DNA of 64,000 bases from Heliopora coerulea (GCA_030142905.1 JASJOG010000170.1:426001-490000), one strand, 5' to 3'. Numbered from the stretch's first letter, positions 24,322 to 37,588 are shown. Notes: generated from the letters alone by a model not told the origin. Numbers and translations: made by a program.

Positions 24322-27300
24322 ATGAACTCTGATGCAGTGACTGAAGATCAAGAAATGGCCGACCACTGGGTTTCCAATGAAGTCGCCACACCAGTAAGGA
24401 AGTCCAAAAGACGTGGAAAGCAACCTGATAAATTACGTGCACAACTCTTCCTACTTCCTTACCGCGATGTGGATAGGATCAATAAAGATATGTGCTCAAA
24501 AGCTGAAATTGATAGACTGAAAAGAGAGGGATTAGGTCCACCACCTGATAGTAAGACGTTATTAACGTAGTGTCCACACGTCAAGTCTTTAAATCTGGAA
24601 GTTAAGGGTCAAACCTGGGACTAATTTCACTTGTATTTTACAGGAACCACAGGGCATGAGCTGTCTGAACAATCGTGATGAACATAGTACAGAAGTAGCT
24701 TGATCCCTGTTTGAATTATTGCGGGAAAAACCCCAAAGATGTCCAATTTAAAGCGATTTTACGTTTCCTATAACATAAAAAAGCTCCATAAATTTAGTAG
24801 GATATGTCACCTACATGGTCTATTCGCCATATATTACGTGATTATTCCACTGATTTAAATCTTCTCGTTCCGACTTACCTAGCCTGTGTTAGACGGTCTG
24901 CGACGGAAGCCTGCTTTCCATATAATCGTCCCAATCGCCTTGATCGTCTCAGTCGCCTCAAAATTTGTTCGGGCGATCGGAGCAATTATATGAAAATAAA
25001 TGTGGTGAGACCGCAGACGATCAAGCACCCGTTCGAACTGTTCTAAAACGCTTTCGTCAGTTCTAAATTTTAGAATGACGCTTTGAAGCGTAGTCAAATC
25101 GTAACTTAAGTAATCTGGCCAGTAGAAAGTTTTTCTCTGAAAATTGGGAGCAGTTGGTCAAAGTGTTAGGTAAGGATTAAAGTTGGGGTTAGGGTTAAGG
25201 GTTAGGGTTAGGATTAGAGCTAGGGTTAGGATTGGTTAGGTTTAGGATTAGGGTTAGGATTAGGTTTAGGATTAGGGTTAGGATTAGGTTTAGGATTAGG
25301 GTTGGGATTAGGTTTAGGATTAGGGTTGGGATTAGGTTAGGATTAGGGTTAGGATTAAGGTTAGGATTAGGGTTAGGATTAAGGTTAGTATTAGGATTAG
25401 GGTTAGGATTAGGGTTAGGATTAGGGTTAGGATTAGGATTAGGTTGGCCAGATTGTGATCTGGGAACACTTCAAAGCGTTATTCTAAAATTTAGAACTGA
25501 AGGAAGCATTTTAAAGCTTCAAAGCGTTATTCTAAAGTTTAGAATTGACGCTATAAGCGTATTAGAACGAGTGAAACTGCTGGATCGAGGCGATCGGGGT
25601 AATTGAGAAAAATTTCGCTCAATCATATGGAAACCATTTTGAAGCAATCGAGGCGATCGGAATCATTCTCACAAGGCTCTTATTTGAGTCCCAAACACTT
25701 TCAACATGGCGTCCTAATCTGATCAGTTCAACTAAGCGTTATTTATAAAATTAAATACTTGCATTATACGGTACTTAACAACTCGCTAGACGATAACTGG
25801 CAATAATAATCGCAGCAATGAGCAAGATTTTAAGCAGGCAATTTGTGAGGAGAAGTACCCTCTACAGTGGAATCGAAGCTCTTGAACGAGTGTGTGATAA
25901 ACGCCTAACTCCTTTCTCTAGTCTTCTGGTATATTTCGTGAGCCCCAAATCTTTGCTTGCGTATTTTATCTTACCTAGATCTTCTGCATTGTGTGGGTGT
26001 ATGGACTAACAGGTGACAAGGCACGAGCCGTGCTCTTCGATTGAATGCCGCCAGTTCTTGAGGTTTGGCACCAAAAGGTTTCGCTATATGATCCAGCAAT
26101 GACGGCTCGTTCTAAAGCTTGCAGACAATCGAGGTGATTTAATGAAAATAGCGAATCGTACAAATCGCCCCCATCGCCTTCACATTTTTAGGGCGATCGA
26201 GGCCATCGGGACGATTATATGAAAACCAGGCTTTACTCCAGACGATTGTACTAGGCAAGGGAGATGTCTCCAACAGAAAAGGATTAGGTCCTAAACCTGC
26301 CTCAATTAAAGTGATTACTCAAACGATGTAAGGAGATCACTCTTTCCAATTAATTTCAGATTTTGTCTGGCTCATAGATTATCACGTATTTATTGACTTA
26401 AAGGATCCAGAGTAGTTATTTTTTACAAATTGGTTTCGCTTCTTTAACCCAATACTCTAAAGTCAAAGAGGTTGCTGAACGAAGTGAGAGGGGAAAATTT
26501 TCGTTTTGTAACGGAGAAGAGACAATGGTCTTCCCCACCTTTCTCCATATTATTTAGGAATCAGCGATTGTGATCACTCGCAGGGGGATGGTAAAAAAAT
26601 TTTGATGAAAGATTTAAGTTAAAAAGAGCAAAGTTACCTGGTTAATGAAAGTTTTTGAAGTCTTTATTTTAAGCTCTTTCTTTACTTTTTTCTTTTATTA
26701 AAAATGGCTGGATACGAACCAAACTGGATATCCCACGAAAGGCATCCACCCAATCCAGTACAATAAAACAATCGAGAAAACACATGTAAAAATTTACTCA
26801 TACTTGGGACAAGAACAAGCAAATATCAGTGTCCAATGAATAGCTATACTGGTTATAAATATATAACAAAGGATGTGTTTGACACAATTTTATAATAGCT
26901 TAAACGCTAACAGTTGATTTTTACCTTGTCATTAGGGTTTCTCGACGAGAAAGGCAAGGTTGAATTTCCTTTCGCAATGGGAGTCAAGGAATTTAGGAAT
27001 AAACTTGTGGAAATCTATCCCAAGCTTCGAAACGAGTGTTATTTGTTGATGAAAGCTGACAAAAGCAATATTCTACAATATTTAAACATCGCACCTTCTT
27101 ATTATAATCCAGAAGAGATTTACTACAGCAACCTGGGACAAGGGAAACTTTACATTCGCTTTTCAACTGAAGAAGAGGTAATGTACTTGGATAATGCAAT
27201 TGAAAAGCTAAAAACTGACGAGAAAAAGCGAAGAAAAGTGATCGTTTCTTTAGTTCAAGAGATTAGCGTAGTTACTCAGTTAAATATACCTAGAAAATCC

Positions 27301-30300
27301 ACATTACCGTTTTCTGACCTACTTTTTTTGGCAAAGGTTGTAAAAAGGGTTGTCTTTACAATTACTCGAAAATAAACGTGAAAAAATGACGTGCCCTTTT
27401 TTTTCCTTTTTAAGTGAAGAAACTTAACCATCAATACTCCCAGAAAAGCTAAAACTCTTATGCTGAGAAAGAACATAAAAGATGAGCGATCCATTCAAGA
27501 CAAAAATACAACCCCATCACTAAGCCTAAAATTAAATAACATAAAATTAAGAAAGCTATTCTAAGAAATTTAATGGCGTTTTAAGCATTTAACCCTTGGA
27601 AGTTTAGCCCTTCCAGGTCCATACCCGACTTCGGTATTTTATTCTGGCTTACGCCAGCCGATTTTACTCGTCAAAGGGAGACCTCTTGGACAGAAAAAGA
27701 TTAATATCCTACGTTTAAACTGAGATTGTGTTTTGCTTGTGTGACTGAGTAGAACTCATTTATATCATGTAGGAACTAAAACCATGTAATATGTTATCTT
27801 ATATGTAGACCACTAAAGTCAACATAATGCCTTCTGCACCTAAGAAGCCAAAAAGCATGACAGTTTATCGAGATATACAGCCGAAACCGATGTCACTGCT
27901 ATCGTCAAACAGCATTTCTAATTCATTCGTCCCAAACGCAGGATTGTCTGTTAATCCTCGACCAACGCAAGTGCTAGTACCACCACCAATCGAGAGTTCT
28001 CGTCTTATGCTGGAACGCGCTCCTGAAAGTGTGAGCAGTAATACAGTGACGACTTCTTTGGACGTCGCTAGTAATCCTTCATTGGACGTAGGTACAGAAA
28101 TTACCAAACTCATTATTCAAGACCCACAACTAGCACAGACAGTTTTTCAAGGTTTGCAACAAGCTTCTGGCTTTAATTCAAACGGCGTTTGTACAACCTC
28201 CGCAAATTTAATAACTCCTGGCTCGCCAGGATCACTTGTCCAACAAGAAGGTCCTCAGATATCTTCATTCAGTTCAACTGTATCCTGTAGCCAGCAGTTT
28301 AACAAAGCGTCTGGCCAAGATGTTCCGTTCTGTTCTACCTCATATCAACAAGCTGCTTGGCCTGTTCAGAATTCCGTTTCATCGCAATGTAACCTTCCAG
28401 GATTGCCTTTCGCCATGCATACCTCGCCAGCATCTGGCAACATTAATATGCAGCGAAATTTGTCTCCAACAACTGAGTTACAACAACTGATCATAGACGA
28501 TCTTTCGACTGCGATACTTGATGTTCAACATCAAGCAGAACCAATGGCCGAAGAATTACAATCTGGGCTAGAAGGTAACAATTCACTAACTCAGATTGCT
28601 GAAACCTTGCTGGTAAGTTTTTATGGATAAACAACCTTAAAAGATTAGCTTTAATCCATGTAACAACCATATCATGCACTTAAAATGTTGCAGCATATTT
28701 GACTTGTAATTACGTAGCCCAATCAACTACTTGGCTTAGGAATTCGTAGTAAGCCAAATTTTTCAAAGAAGTTAATTCTGGAGCATTCATGCTTTATATG
28801 GCAAAGAGGAAAATGTGTAGGCCAATACCATGGCATACCAAATAATAAAAATTCATATGCTCGTTCATTTTCATTCTTTGGTAAATCTGTCACACATAAA
28901 TAGATCGATTAATTAAAGAGGCGCTGGATCAAACTTTTGTCTTAGTATGACAGTTCAATCTTGCGGCTAATTGAAAATAGTTTGAAACTTTATCCGATCA
29001 AATTCATAATGTCATGACATGAAAATAATAATGACGTCACAAAATATTCGGGACCCGTAATTAATGCCTTTTGGCCGTGGCCACGTGGGCTTCACGTGGG
29101 CTCCCACCCTGTAGTTGCGCCAGTGAACACTTCACTCTTTTAACTGCATCGTATTACTTCTATACGTATAAATGCAACCTCCTGTGTTACTATGTAAATT
29201 CGAATAGGATATCGAAAAAACAAAATACTTATAAAAATCTTCGGTTGCTACGCTGAGAATGGAAGTTTGAGCGTTTGGAACTTTCAAGAATTTTCAGGAA
29301 TACGTTTTGCATCCCCTTTTCAGGATTTCAGTCCTCCCTAGCAGATCTTTCGTACTCAAACAGTAGTCCAAGCAAATTTTATTAATTCAATCGACTAAAG
29401 GAAAAGCGTGTAACGAGAAAGAATAAGAACAATGGAACCCCAAGTTTGAAATGAGACATTAAATATCTTCAAATACCAAAAAACATTAGTAAAGAAAACC
29501 AACAAATGCAAATAATAACAAAAGTGTTAAAGAATATTAAAATTAGTAAACAGAGTATCAACAAAATAAATGTTGATATAAAACTACATATAAGATAAAA
29601 CATATTCCGAAGAGGAACATCTTGAAAACTCAATACGAATCAAAATCAAGACGAAAGTTGAATTAGTAAAATTTCGGTTTTATTTCAAAACCATTTTCAA
29701 ACCAATTAAAATTACAGCAAGTATGTAGAATTTATACATACATAGACGGATGACATCATTTTGAATAACCCTAATTAACATAACAAACTCTCAACGTTAT
29801 TCTCAATCGAATTTATAATGATAAATAAACAAACTTTAATTTGAGCAAGCGAACTTTAAAAAAGTTATTTTTGGATTCTTGTATCAAAACCGCCTTTTCG
29901 TTTAACAACCAACTTTTTCAACAAGTTGACGGTGTCTCAATGAGCTTCTCTCTAGGCCCAGTTTTAGTAAACATTATCCTTACCGAATTTGAGAAACTTG
30001 TCATTCCCAATTTAATTCACTCCAGAATCATTAAATTTTATAGACGTTATGTTGACGATACGCTCGTACTTATAAAACCTTGCGATATTCCTACTGTATT
30101 AGCCAAATTCCACTCTTCTAATAAAAATTTCCAGTTCACCGTTGATACCTTCTCTAACAATGTAATACACGTTTTGTATATCAAGATATGTGATTTGGAA
30201 ACAGATGTGTATCGTAAAGATATTCACGCTGGTCAATATACACATTTCTCGAGCTTTGAGCCTTTTCCACGCAAAGTGGCTTGGATTAAATCTATTTTCC

Positions 30301-33300
30301 ATAGAGCATTGATGATTGGTAGCAACAAGATACTTAAATCTTTTATGTCCTGGAATAGCTTTCCAAATTCGATCAAAAACACTCATGGGTTAAAAGGTTA
30401 ATGAAAAAGTATTTTAGTAATATGAGTAAACCTGCCTCATCAGTTGATGACACTCGCCCCAAAATCTGGTTCCGAATTTCTTATATCGGGAGAAAAGGTG
30501 AAAATCTCGTGAAACATTGCGTAAAGAAAGTCCAACGACATCTGAAAGAGCCCGTTAATTGTATCGTGGTTTATTCTAACGAAAAAGTTTCCTGCTTCCT
30601 TTCTAACAAAGATAAAGTTCCGGATCTCTCTCAAAGTAATCTTGTTTATGAAATTTCTTGTCCTGGTTACGGCTCTAAGTATATCGGCAAAACTGACCGT
30701 TGTCTCAATAAACGCCCAACCGATCATTCACCTCAACTCAAATGTAGCTCCGTAGCACATTTTCTCCACTGTGAACATGCACAGCACCTTATTAATTTAA
30801 ATCAAATTTTTGACCGCTTACATGACACTTCTTTGCTTAGCAACATTTCTTCTAATATTAGAAACCTTATCTTTAACAATATCAAAATCATTCATTCATG
30901 CAAATATTATTCACCTAACTTGCTCTTATTTCTAGAAGCTCTTTACATTAACGTTGGTCTTAAGGCCAGTAAAGAACTTACACTATTTTCCTAATTCTCA
31001 CTGCCTCTTCTGTACCTTTAACAGCCACATGCCATTTTCGCCACTTTGTCACCCATTTCCGTTTCACTCTATTGCTTTACCCATGCCGGTTTATTGTTAT
31101 GTTAACTAAGGTTATTCAGAATGATGCTATTCGTCTATGTATATATAAACTCTGCGTACACTATGTAATTTCAATTGGTCTGATGATGATTTTGAAATAA
31201 AACCGAAATATTACTAATTCAACTTTCGTCCTGATTTTGACTCGTGTTCTGAGTTTTCAAGATGTTCCTGTTCGGAACATGTTTTATGTTGTATTTTTTT
31301 CAAAACTTCTCATCATGATTCTTTTCATTGAACAGGATATGCCATCTAGATCACCGTCGCACAATAAAGAACTGGGCGCAAACCAAGGTAATAGAATACA
31401 CTCTGATCATCCTTATACGCGTAGTGTCAAAAGAAAAAGAACTTTTTATTGAGTCTATGGTAAAAATCACTTGCAATAAAATCAAATGTAAGGGATCCAA
31501 GCTCGCCTTCGAAAATGGAAAAACCCACCGGCATAAGGTAAGACTTCAATTGGTGTGGAAATAGAAAGAAGGTACAAAACAAGATAAATCTATAATAACA
31601 TTAACAATAACAACAACAACAACAACAACAGCAATAACAATAACAATAGCAATAGCAATAGCAATAATGATGATGAGAATGATAATGACAATAATAATAA
31701 TAATAATAATAATAATAATTTGGGCACTGGGGTAGGACAAGGTGGAGCTTTAGCCTACCACGGGGATATGGACGCCTCCGCCCTCCAGAGTCTGGGGTGG
31801 CACCTTCGGCAAGTGCTGGTAGCCCCCCCAATCCGTCCGTGTTGGTGTTGCAACAGTTTGGAGTCGCTGGATTTAACCTTAGTGAAGGCAACTCATCTGG
31901 TTTCTGGGGAGAAAATTCTCATCAGCCTTGGTTGGCAACTTTCTTAGAGTTAATGTCTTGAATAAAAACATTAGTCAGCAGTAACTTAAGAAATGCAGTT
32001 CATACGGTGTATGATGTAATAATGTCTTCTACAATAAACATAAATAACGAAGTAAAGGGGACTGGAAACAGTAAAGGTGACGGTGTTGCGTTCGGCAAGG
32101 GGTGCTGGGACACAGCAGCCAGCCCCAGGTCATAATCAGGCTACTGCTAATGTTAGGATGAACTGGACAATGGAATTGAACTAACTTGCAATGAAGTGTT
32201 ATTTGAAAACTGAACCAGATAGAAGAGGATACCGAAAAAGAATGAATTCCATACATGATACATGAATGATTTGTCGCTAAGATTTCAAATCTCGGTGCTG
32301 GATTTGAGCTCATTTTCTCAGGCGCACCATACGTATTATTGGCCTGAAGAAATAGAAATAGTGATAGAAATCACCCAGATTAATCACCCAATATCACCCA
32401 TGGAAATGGTGATATTCACAGGTTATATGTAAAAAGAAGTTGGAGAGGAAGAGGGCTTATTAGTGTTGAAGACTGTGTGAGTGTAAAAGTTTGTAACTTG
32501 AAAAACTACCTAGACCAATGTGAAGAGGAGCTGCTTGTTGCTGTACGGAATGAGGAATTGCTTGGAGAAGAAAAAGAGAAACAACTGCTTCAACAACACC
32601 ATACAGAAAGATATAAAGGAAAGAGTCTCTACGGAAAGTTCCATCAGAAAACATCACTGCCGTGTCGGCTTCATTCAATCGTGAGGCCTAGAACAATGAC
32701 ATATCGTTCAAATCATTTTAGAGTTCAATAGTAAGTGCAGGGATGTAAACAAAATGGCGGAAGTTGAAAGAGACCAAGGAGTTTTTTTCAGTAGTTTCCT
32801 CTAACAATGAAACAGGAAGAGAGACCATATTTCCAAATGAAAGCTCACTGGTTGATAGCGGCTTTTATGACTTTTAAAGAGTTAAGTTGATAAAATGTTT
32901 TGAAGCAAATCCTGTTTTACGGGATAATAAAAGTGAAAAAGTAGGGAAAACAGCAAAGAGCGAAGCAACATGTCGTTTGGTCGAGGTATTTTGACGAGCA
33001 ATACACAGCTAGCAAACTCTTTGCCGTATGGAGGATTCTAAGAACGTAATTTCAATTTCGCAAAATCGTTCAGTGTAACACTCCCGTTGTGCAACATGAC
33101 GCACAAAAAATTTTCTCGTTTGCCACGCCACGATTTCTGCCCAACATTGTTGCGTTAAAAATCGTCGTTAAAAATCCTCCCGTGTAACATCACCTTAAAT
33201 AAAGATCATAATTTAGACTAAGTTTACACTAGACCAAATTTCTCCGGATTCGTAGACAATCCGGAGACTTTTTATTCGGATTCAAAGTATCCGTTTACAC

Positions 33301-36300
33301 TTAAGTGACGAATCGGGTACAGAAAGTCTTCGGGTTGCTCACGAATCCGGATAAATACGAATCCGGAAAAGAATCTGGATACTTTGAATCCGGACAGCTA
33401 AGACTCTGGAGAAATCTTTCTCGTTTTTGTGAATGACAGCTGAAGTAGCCAGTAGTGGTACAATTTTTTATTAGAGTTTGTAATAAACAAAGAATGGAAA
33501 GAAATTTTTCGGTTGTCCGGCGTTACTTTCAATAAAATTTGTAACGATTTATGTCCAAGCATAGACGAGAAAGCAGTGCTTTAATGCAAGCATGCAATTA
33601 ATCCAGATATTTTTGCTGTGTAAACAGTAAACGAATCCGAGTATAATTTTTTTTGTGGTCCCGAATACTGCTTGAATCCGAAGACTTCTGCTGTCGTGTA
33701 AATGTAGCCTTAGTACAACTTCCAAGCCGACGTGTTTTTGCTTTTATAGTCAACATTCAAACAGTGATGAAGGAATGTCGAGATACTGGGCATCTGGATG
33801 TTTTGCCTGAGCTGCTGGACAGTGATGATTTTTTAAAGTTGGTTAAAAGTGCGAATTTTCCAATCACTTCTATTACTATATATCCTGGATGTGAGCTACA
33901 AAAGGTACACCTAATGAAGCTATCTGTTGTTCCTCATTGTAAACACAAAGATCGTATGCAGAACTCCATGGGATAAAAGCTCTTAAGTTCAGGCAACAAA
34001 GGGTAACCTATTTTGCTTTCCAGTAATCGTTAATTGGGTGGTAAACGTACAAACGCTTAATTTCACTGGGGAAAAAGGACTGGCAGTACGACTTTTCGTT
34101 CCCCAACTGACCGTAATGGTGTAACTGTAACCAACACTAAGTTAGGTTTTAAGTTTTGGCGTTCAATACGTTTCATAAGACGAATCTGAAATGAAGATAA
34201 GGAATCAGCGAGGTCAGTTTAATCCAGCGATTCATTGCAAAAGCGCAGTTTAGTGATGCGATTCAAAAAAGTTTAGGGGGGAGGGCAACGTGTGCCCAGG
34301 TCATTCTTTCTGTGTGTCGATCATGAAAAACGAATGCCTCGTTGACCTTCTTTTTGTTTGAAATCTTGAAAAATACGAAAAAATAAAGGCGCAAAAAATA
34401 GAACATAAGCTTAAGAACAATTTGTTACTCTAAACCATCCTGGTTAGTTAAGTCTACCAATTCGTTTTTTTTGAATTGTGTACTTCAAAGCAAAATAGGG
34501 AAAACATGTCACTGGTACTTTATCTAGACTGGCTTCCAAGAAGACACATTTACCGTTCATTCCGTGTTCATTTTTTCTGGAATTGTCATAATAGTAGGAT
34601 CCCTATTTACTTTTGTACCCTTTATTTTCAAATCAGTGCGACTTTGAGCCTAAACGTTAATTCTTTGGCAACAGCGTAGTCTTCCGGATCTACTGACAGC
34701 AAATCATGTCGCGTCACTGGAGCTCAAGTGGAACAAGCTATCCACACCACCAAGATACATGAACTGTCAGAACAATCATCTTGTGGACAGCGGTTACTAT
34801 GAATTTCTGGCAGGGGCTTAAGACTCAGGCAAAAGTCCTTGTCGGTGTTGGATATCCGGATAAAACCTTGTCACTTGTGCTTGATATGTTACTTCTCAAA
34901 CTTACAAATAACTACTGAGATATTTATCCAATCAGGGCCCTGTTTTGCATCACGAGTTTGCGCTTTAATGCACCAGTTAAACAGGAGTGTTTGCTAAGTG
35001 ATCAAACTCTAGAGTTGAGCGCTTTTTCAAGCACTAGTGAACAATTAATCTTAATCTAATGTTCCTAATAGAATTGACACAAAAAACGTTCATTATTCTT
35101 TATTTCATCCGAGAAGCCATTTCAAAAGTTCTTTCTGCGTGTTTGATCTCGTTCATAAAACACTTGAAAGCCATAAATCTCTCGTGGCTGTGCTCTTCGC
35201 GATTCATTTGCTTTCTCGTTTTTGATACCATCATTAATAACTCATTAATAATTCATGAGTTTATCATTCAATCGGACGTGCTGAATGGCACCACGTGAGC
35301 GAACTCGAAGTAATATTTCAACTACGAGTTGGTGTTCTTTCTCCGATTTTAGATTCGGAGAAACGAGAAGCCGAGTTTTTTTTAACGAGTTTCGAGGTAT
35401 CTAGAAATCGGAGGAAGAACACTAAACGAGTGTTTGAAATTACTTCTTAAACGAACTAGTATTTTAGGCGAAAATCCAGCCGAAAGTTGGAAAAATTCAG
35501 CTGTAGTCATCCTCTGATTTCTAAATACTGATTAATTATGTATTTCTTTTGTTTTTTCTACGTGAATTATTAATGAGTTTGAGAAAGCCAGGTCTAATCC
35601 TCATTGTCGGCCTTTAAATATTACATCAAGGATCAGGTCAGTAGTTAAAGCAGATACGCCATTTTTCCAGGTTACGTCATTTAAGGTAACAAAATAACAT
35701 AATTAAGAAAACAAATTAGCAGTTCTTGTGTTACATTAACTATATCTGTTCCATTCATTTTATGACACGCGTCTTGAGCTTATTTCATTGTTTACTATAG
35801 TTCTTGAACATGTGCAGCGGAGTATCCACAAGAGTTCAGACAGCCGTCTTAAAAACTATGGAAGAGATAAGTCCAGTGAATGGTATTAAGTTGAAAGGAC
35901 TTGCTTTCCAGTTCAAAGTGGTGTATTCACGACGTACGGTAACTTTAGCTAAAAACTTACCATCACTTCAGTTGTTAGAAGTGCTGGAGTGCGACAATAC
36001 TGATCTTGATGATGTAACCTTGACCAAATTTTACGCAGCATTACGTTCATTTAAGATGTTAAAGGAAATTAGCCTTTCTGGTAATGGCATCGGTTTTAAT
36101 GGAGCAACCGAGTTAGCGAAGGTATTACCATCACTTTCGAGGCTGGAGGAACTTCGGTTATGTAGTACTGGTCTAGATGGGCTCGCCATGGCAGAATTAT
36201 GCCCGGCATTAAATTCACTTAAGAAGTTAAAACATCTTGATTTAGGTGACAACGAGATTGGTGCTAGAGGTGCAGCAGCTTTAGATGAGGTGTTACCATC

Positions 36301-37588
36301 ACTTCAGTCACTGGAGACACTTGGGTTATATAATACTGGTCTAGATGAGAGCACCATGACAGAATTGTGCGAGGCATTAAATTCACTTAAGAAGTTAAAA
36401 CATCTTAATTTAGCAGACAACGAGATTGGTGTTAGTGGTGCAACAGCTTTAGATAAAGTGTTACCATCACTTCAGTCACTGGAGACAGTTTGGTTATCTA
36501 ATAATGGTCTAGATAAGAGCACCATGGCAGAATTGTGCCGGGTATTAAATTCACTTAAGAAGTTAAAACATCTTAATTTAGCTGACAACAAAATTGGTGT
36601 TAGTGGTGCAGCGGCTTTAGATAAAGTGTTACCATCACTTCAGTCACTGGAGACACTTGTGTTATATAATACTGGTCTACATGAGAGCACCATGACAGAA
36701 TTGTGCCAGGCATTAAATTCACTTAAGAACTTAAAACATCTTAATTTAGCTGACAACAAAATTGGTGTTAGTGGTGCAACAGCTTTAGATGAGGTGTTAC
36801 CATCACTTCAGTCACTGGAGACACTTGTGTTATATAATACTGGTCTAGACGAGAGCACCATGACAGAATTGTGCCGGGCATTAAATTCACTTAAGAACTT
36901 AAAACATCTTAATTTAGGTGACAACAAGATTGGTGTTAGTGGTGCAACAGCTTTAGATAAGGTGTTACCATCACTTCAGTCACTGGAGACACTTGTGTTA
37001 TATAATACTGGTCTAGATGAGAGCACCACGACAGAATTGTGCTGGGTATTAAATTCACTTAAGAAGTTAAAACATCTTAATTTAGCTGACAACGAGATTG
37101 GTGTTAATGGTGCAACAGCTTTAGATAAGGTGTTACCATCACTTCAGTCACTGGAGACACTTGTGTTATATAATACTGGTCTAGATGAGAGCGCCATGAC
37201 AGAATTGTGTCGGACATTAAATTCACTCAAGAAGTTAAAACATCTTGATTTAGCTGACAACGAGATTGGTGTTAATGGTGCAACAGCTTTAGATAAGGTG
37301 TTACCATCACTTCAGTCACTGGAGACACTTGTGTTATATAATACTGGTCTAGATGAGAGCACCACGACAGAATTATGCTGGGTATTAAATTCACTTAAGA
37401 AGTTAAAACATCTTAATTTAGCTGACAACGAGATTGGTGTTAATGGTGCAACAGCTTTAGATAAGGTGTTACCATCACTTCAGTCACTGGAGACACTTGT
37501 GTTATATAATACTAGTCTAGATAAGAGCACCATGACAGAATTGTGCCAGGCATTAAATTCACTTGAGAAGTTAAAAATCTTGACTTAG
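24322..37588 (+). CDS. LRR protein with unrecognised N-terminal region (1089 aa)
   Basis: Six exons: 24322-24550, 26936-27177, 27809-28612, 31336-31387, 33750-33904, 35801-37588. All phases agree (1, 0, 0, 1, 0) and donors are good (GATA|GTAAGA, GAG|GTAATG, CTG|GTAAGT, CAAG|GTAATA, AAAG|GTACAC). Residues 1-76 are charged with a basic run (RKSKRRGKQ). Exon 2 encodes a compact block (FLDEKGKVEFPF to GKLYIRFS) that may be a ubiquitin-like fold, but this is a guess. Residues 158-425 are Ser/Gln/Pro-rich and look disordered. Exons 5 and 6 lead into about 19 LRRs of ribonuclease-inhibitor type, with 28-residue repeats such as LKHLNLADNEIG. There is no signal peptide or membrane segment, so it is probably intracellular. 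No NACHT domain is visible, so I do not call it an NLR. The last LRR is cut by an apparent 1-nt frameshift. Confidence 0.65.
24551..26935. repeat. Intron 1 of LRR gene with telomere-like block and MITE pieces
   Basis: 25164-25445 is about 280 bp of degenerate GGGTTAGGATTAGG repeats. 24909-25000, 25575-25680 and 26080-26232 carry the GGCGATCGxxGC-type and AAACCAGGCTTT-type sequence of the CGATCG MITE family. No further exon with matching phase is visible. Confidence 0.55.
29841..30994 (+). pseudogene. RT plus GIY-YIG nuclease of Penelope-like element, frameshifted
   Basis: Frame one (29841-30401) holds RT motifs including YVDDT. Frame two (30401-30994) holds the thumb-like region (WFRISYIGRKGENLVKH) and the GIY-YIG nuclease. 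The two frames differ by one position, so the ancestral single ORF is broken. The 5' part of the RT is absent. The nuclease keeps YEISC and KYIGKT, but other catalytic positions were not verified. Confidence 0.8.
31180..31208 (+). other. Hammerhead-ribozyme-like core in Penelope end
   Basis: CTGATGA at 31180-31186 is followed by a short stem (GATTTT, loop, AAAACC with one mismatch) and GAAA at 31205-31208. This is the order of a type-I hammerhead core, a known feature of Penelope-like element ends. In the inverted 5' copy the stem is perfect (GGTTTT/AAAACC) but the CTGATGA core has decayed. Activity is not implied. Confidence 0.4.
31606..31722 (+). repeat. AAC, AATAGC and AAT microsatellites
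   Basis: Runs of AAC, AAT and AATAGC-type trinucleotide and hexanucleotide repeats in intron 4 of the LRR gene. They are followed at 31723-31900 by G-rich sequence whose frame reads GGALAYHGDMDASALQSLGW. That is probably a retroelement-derived fragment, but the family is uncertain. Confidence 0.7.
32435..32700 (+). mobile_element. Retrotransposon ORF fragment
   Basis: The frame reads RSWRGRGLISVEDCV and then LKNYLDQCEEELLVAV and ends near KGKSLYGKFHQKT. This layout, GRGLIS.E.CV followed by LL.AV and LHG.F, resembles a block I associate with cnidarian retrotransposon polyproteins just before the reverse transcriptase. No RT follows here, so it is a relic in intron 4 of the LRR gene. The family attribution is from memory and should be searched. 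Confidence 0.45.
33218..33713 (+). mobile_element. Non-autonomous DNA element (MITE-like), copy 2
   Basis: About 495 bp, the inverse of the element at 6198-6689. The ends are ACTAAGTTTACACTAGACC on the left and GTGTAAATGTAGCCTTAGT on the right; these are imperfect inverted repeats with a possible CTAAG-type flank. It lies in intron 4 of the LRR gene and ends only 36 bp before the acceptor of exon 5 (33750). Confidence 0.7.

Larger units (their letters stand above)
29595..31287 (+). mobile_element. Penelope-like retroelement, degenerate
   Basis: The body encodes a reverse transcriptase with FYRRYVDDTLVLIKP and an upstream VDGVSMSFSLGPVLVNI block, followed in another frame by a GIY-YIG type nuclease region (LVYEISCPGYGSKYIGKTDR). 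That order is diagnostic of Penelope-like elements. The ends, 29595-29712 and about 31172-31287, are inverted repeats of roughly 115 bp sharing the block GGAACATCTTGAAAACTCA. The N-terminal RT part is missing and there is a frameshift near 30395, so it is inactive. It sits in sense orientation in intron 3 of the LRR gene. Confidence 0.85.

Noticed and set aside
31606..31740. Frames rich in Ile/Val or Tyr/Cys on the minus strand
   Set aside because: They are products of AAC and AAT microsatellites.
24322..37588. Calling the LRR gene an NLR or NOD-like receptor
   Set aside because: No P-loop or NACHT motif is visible in any exon of the model.
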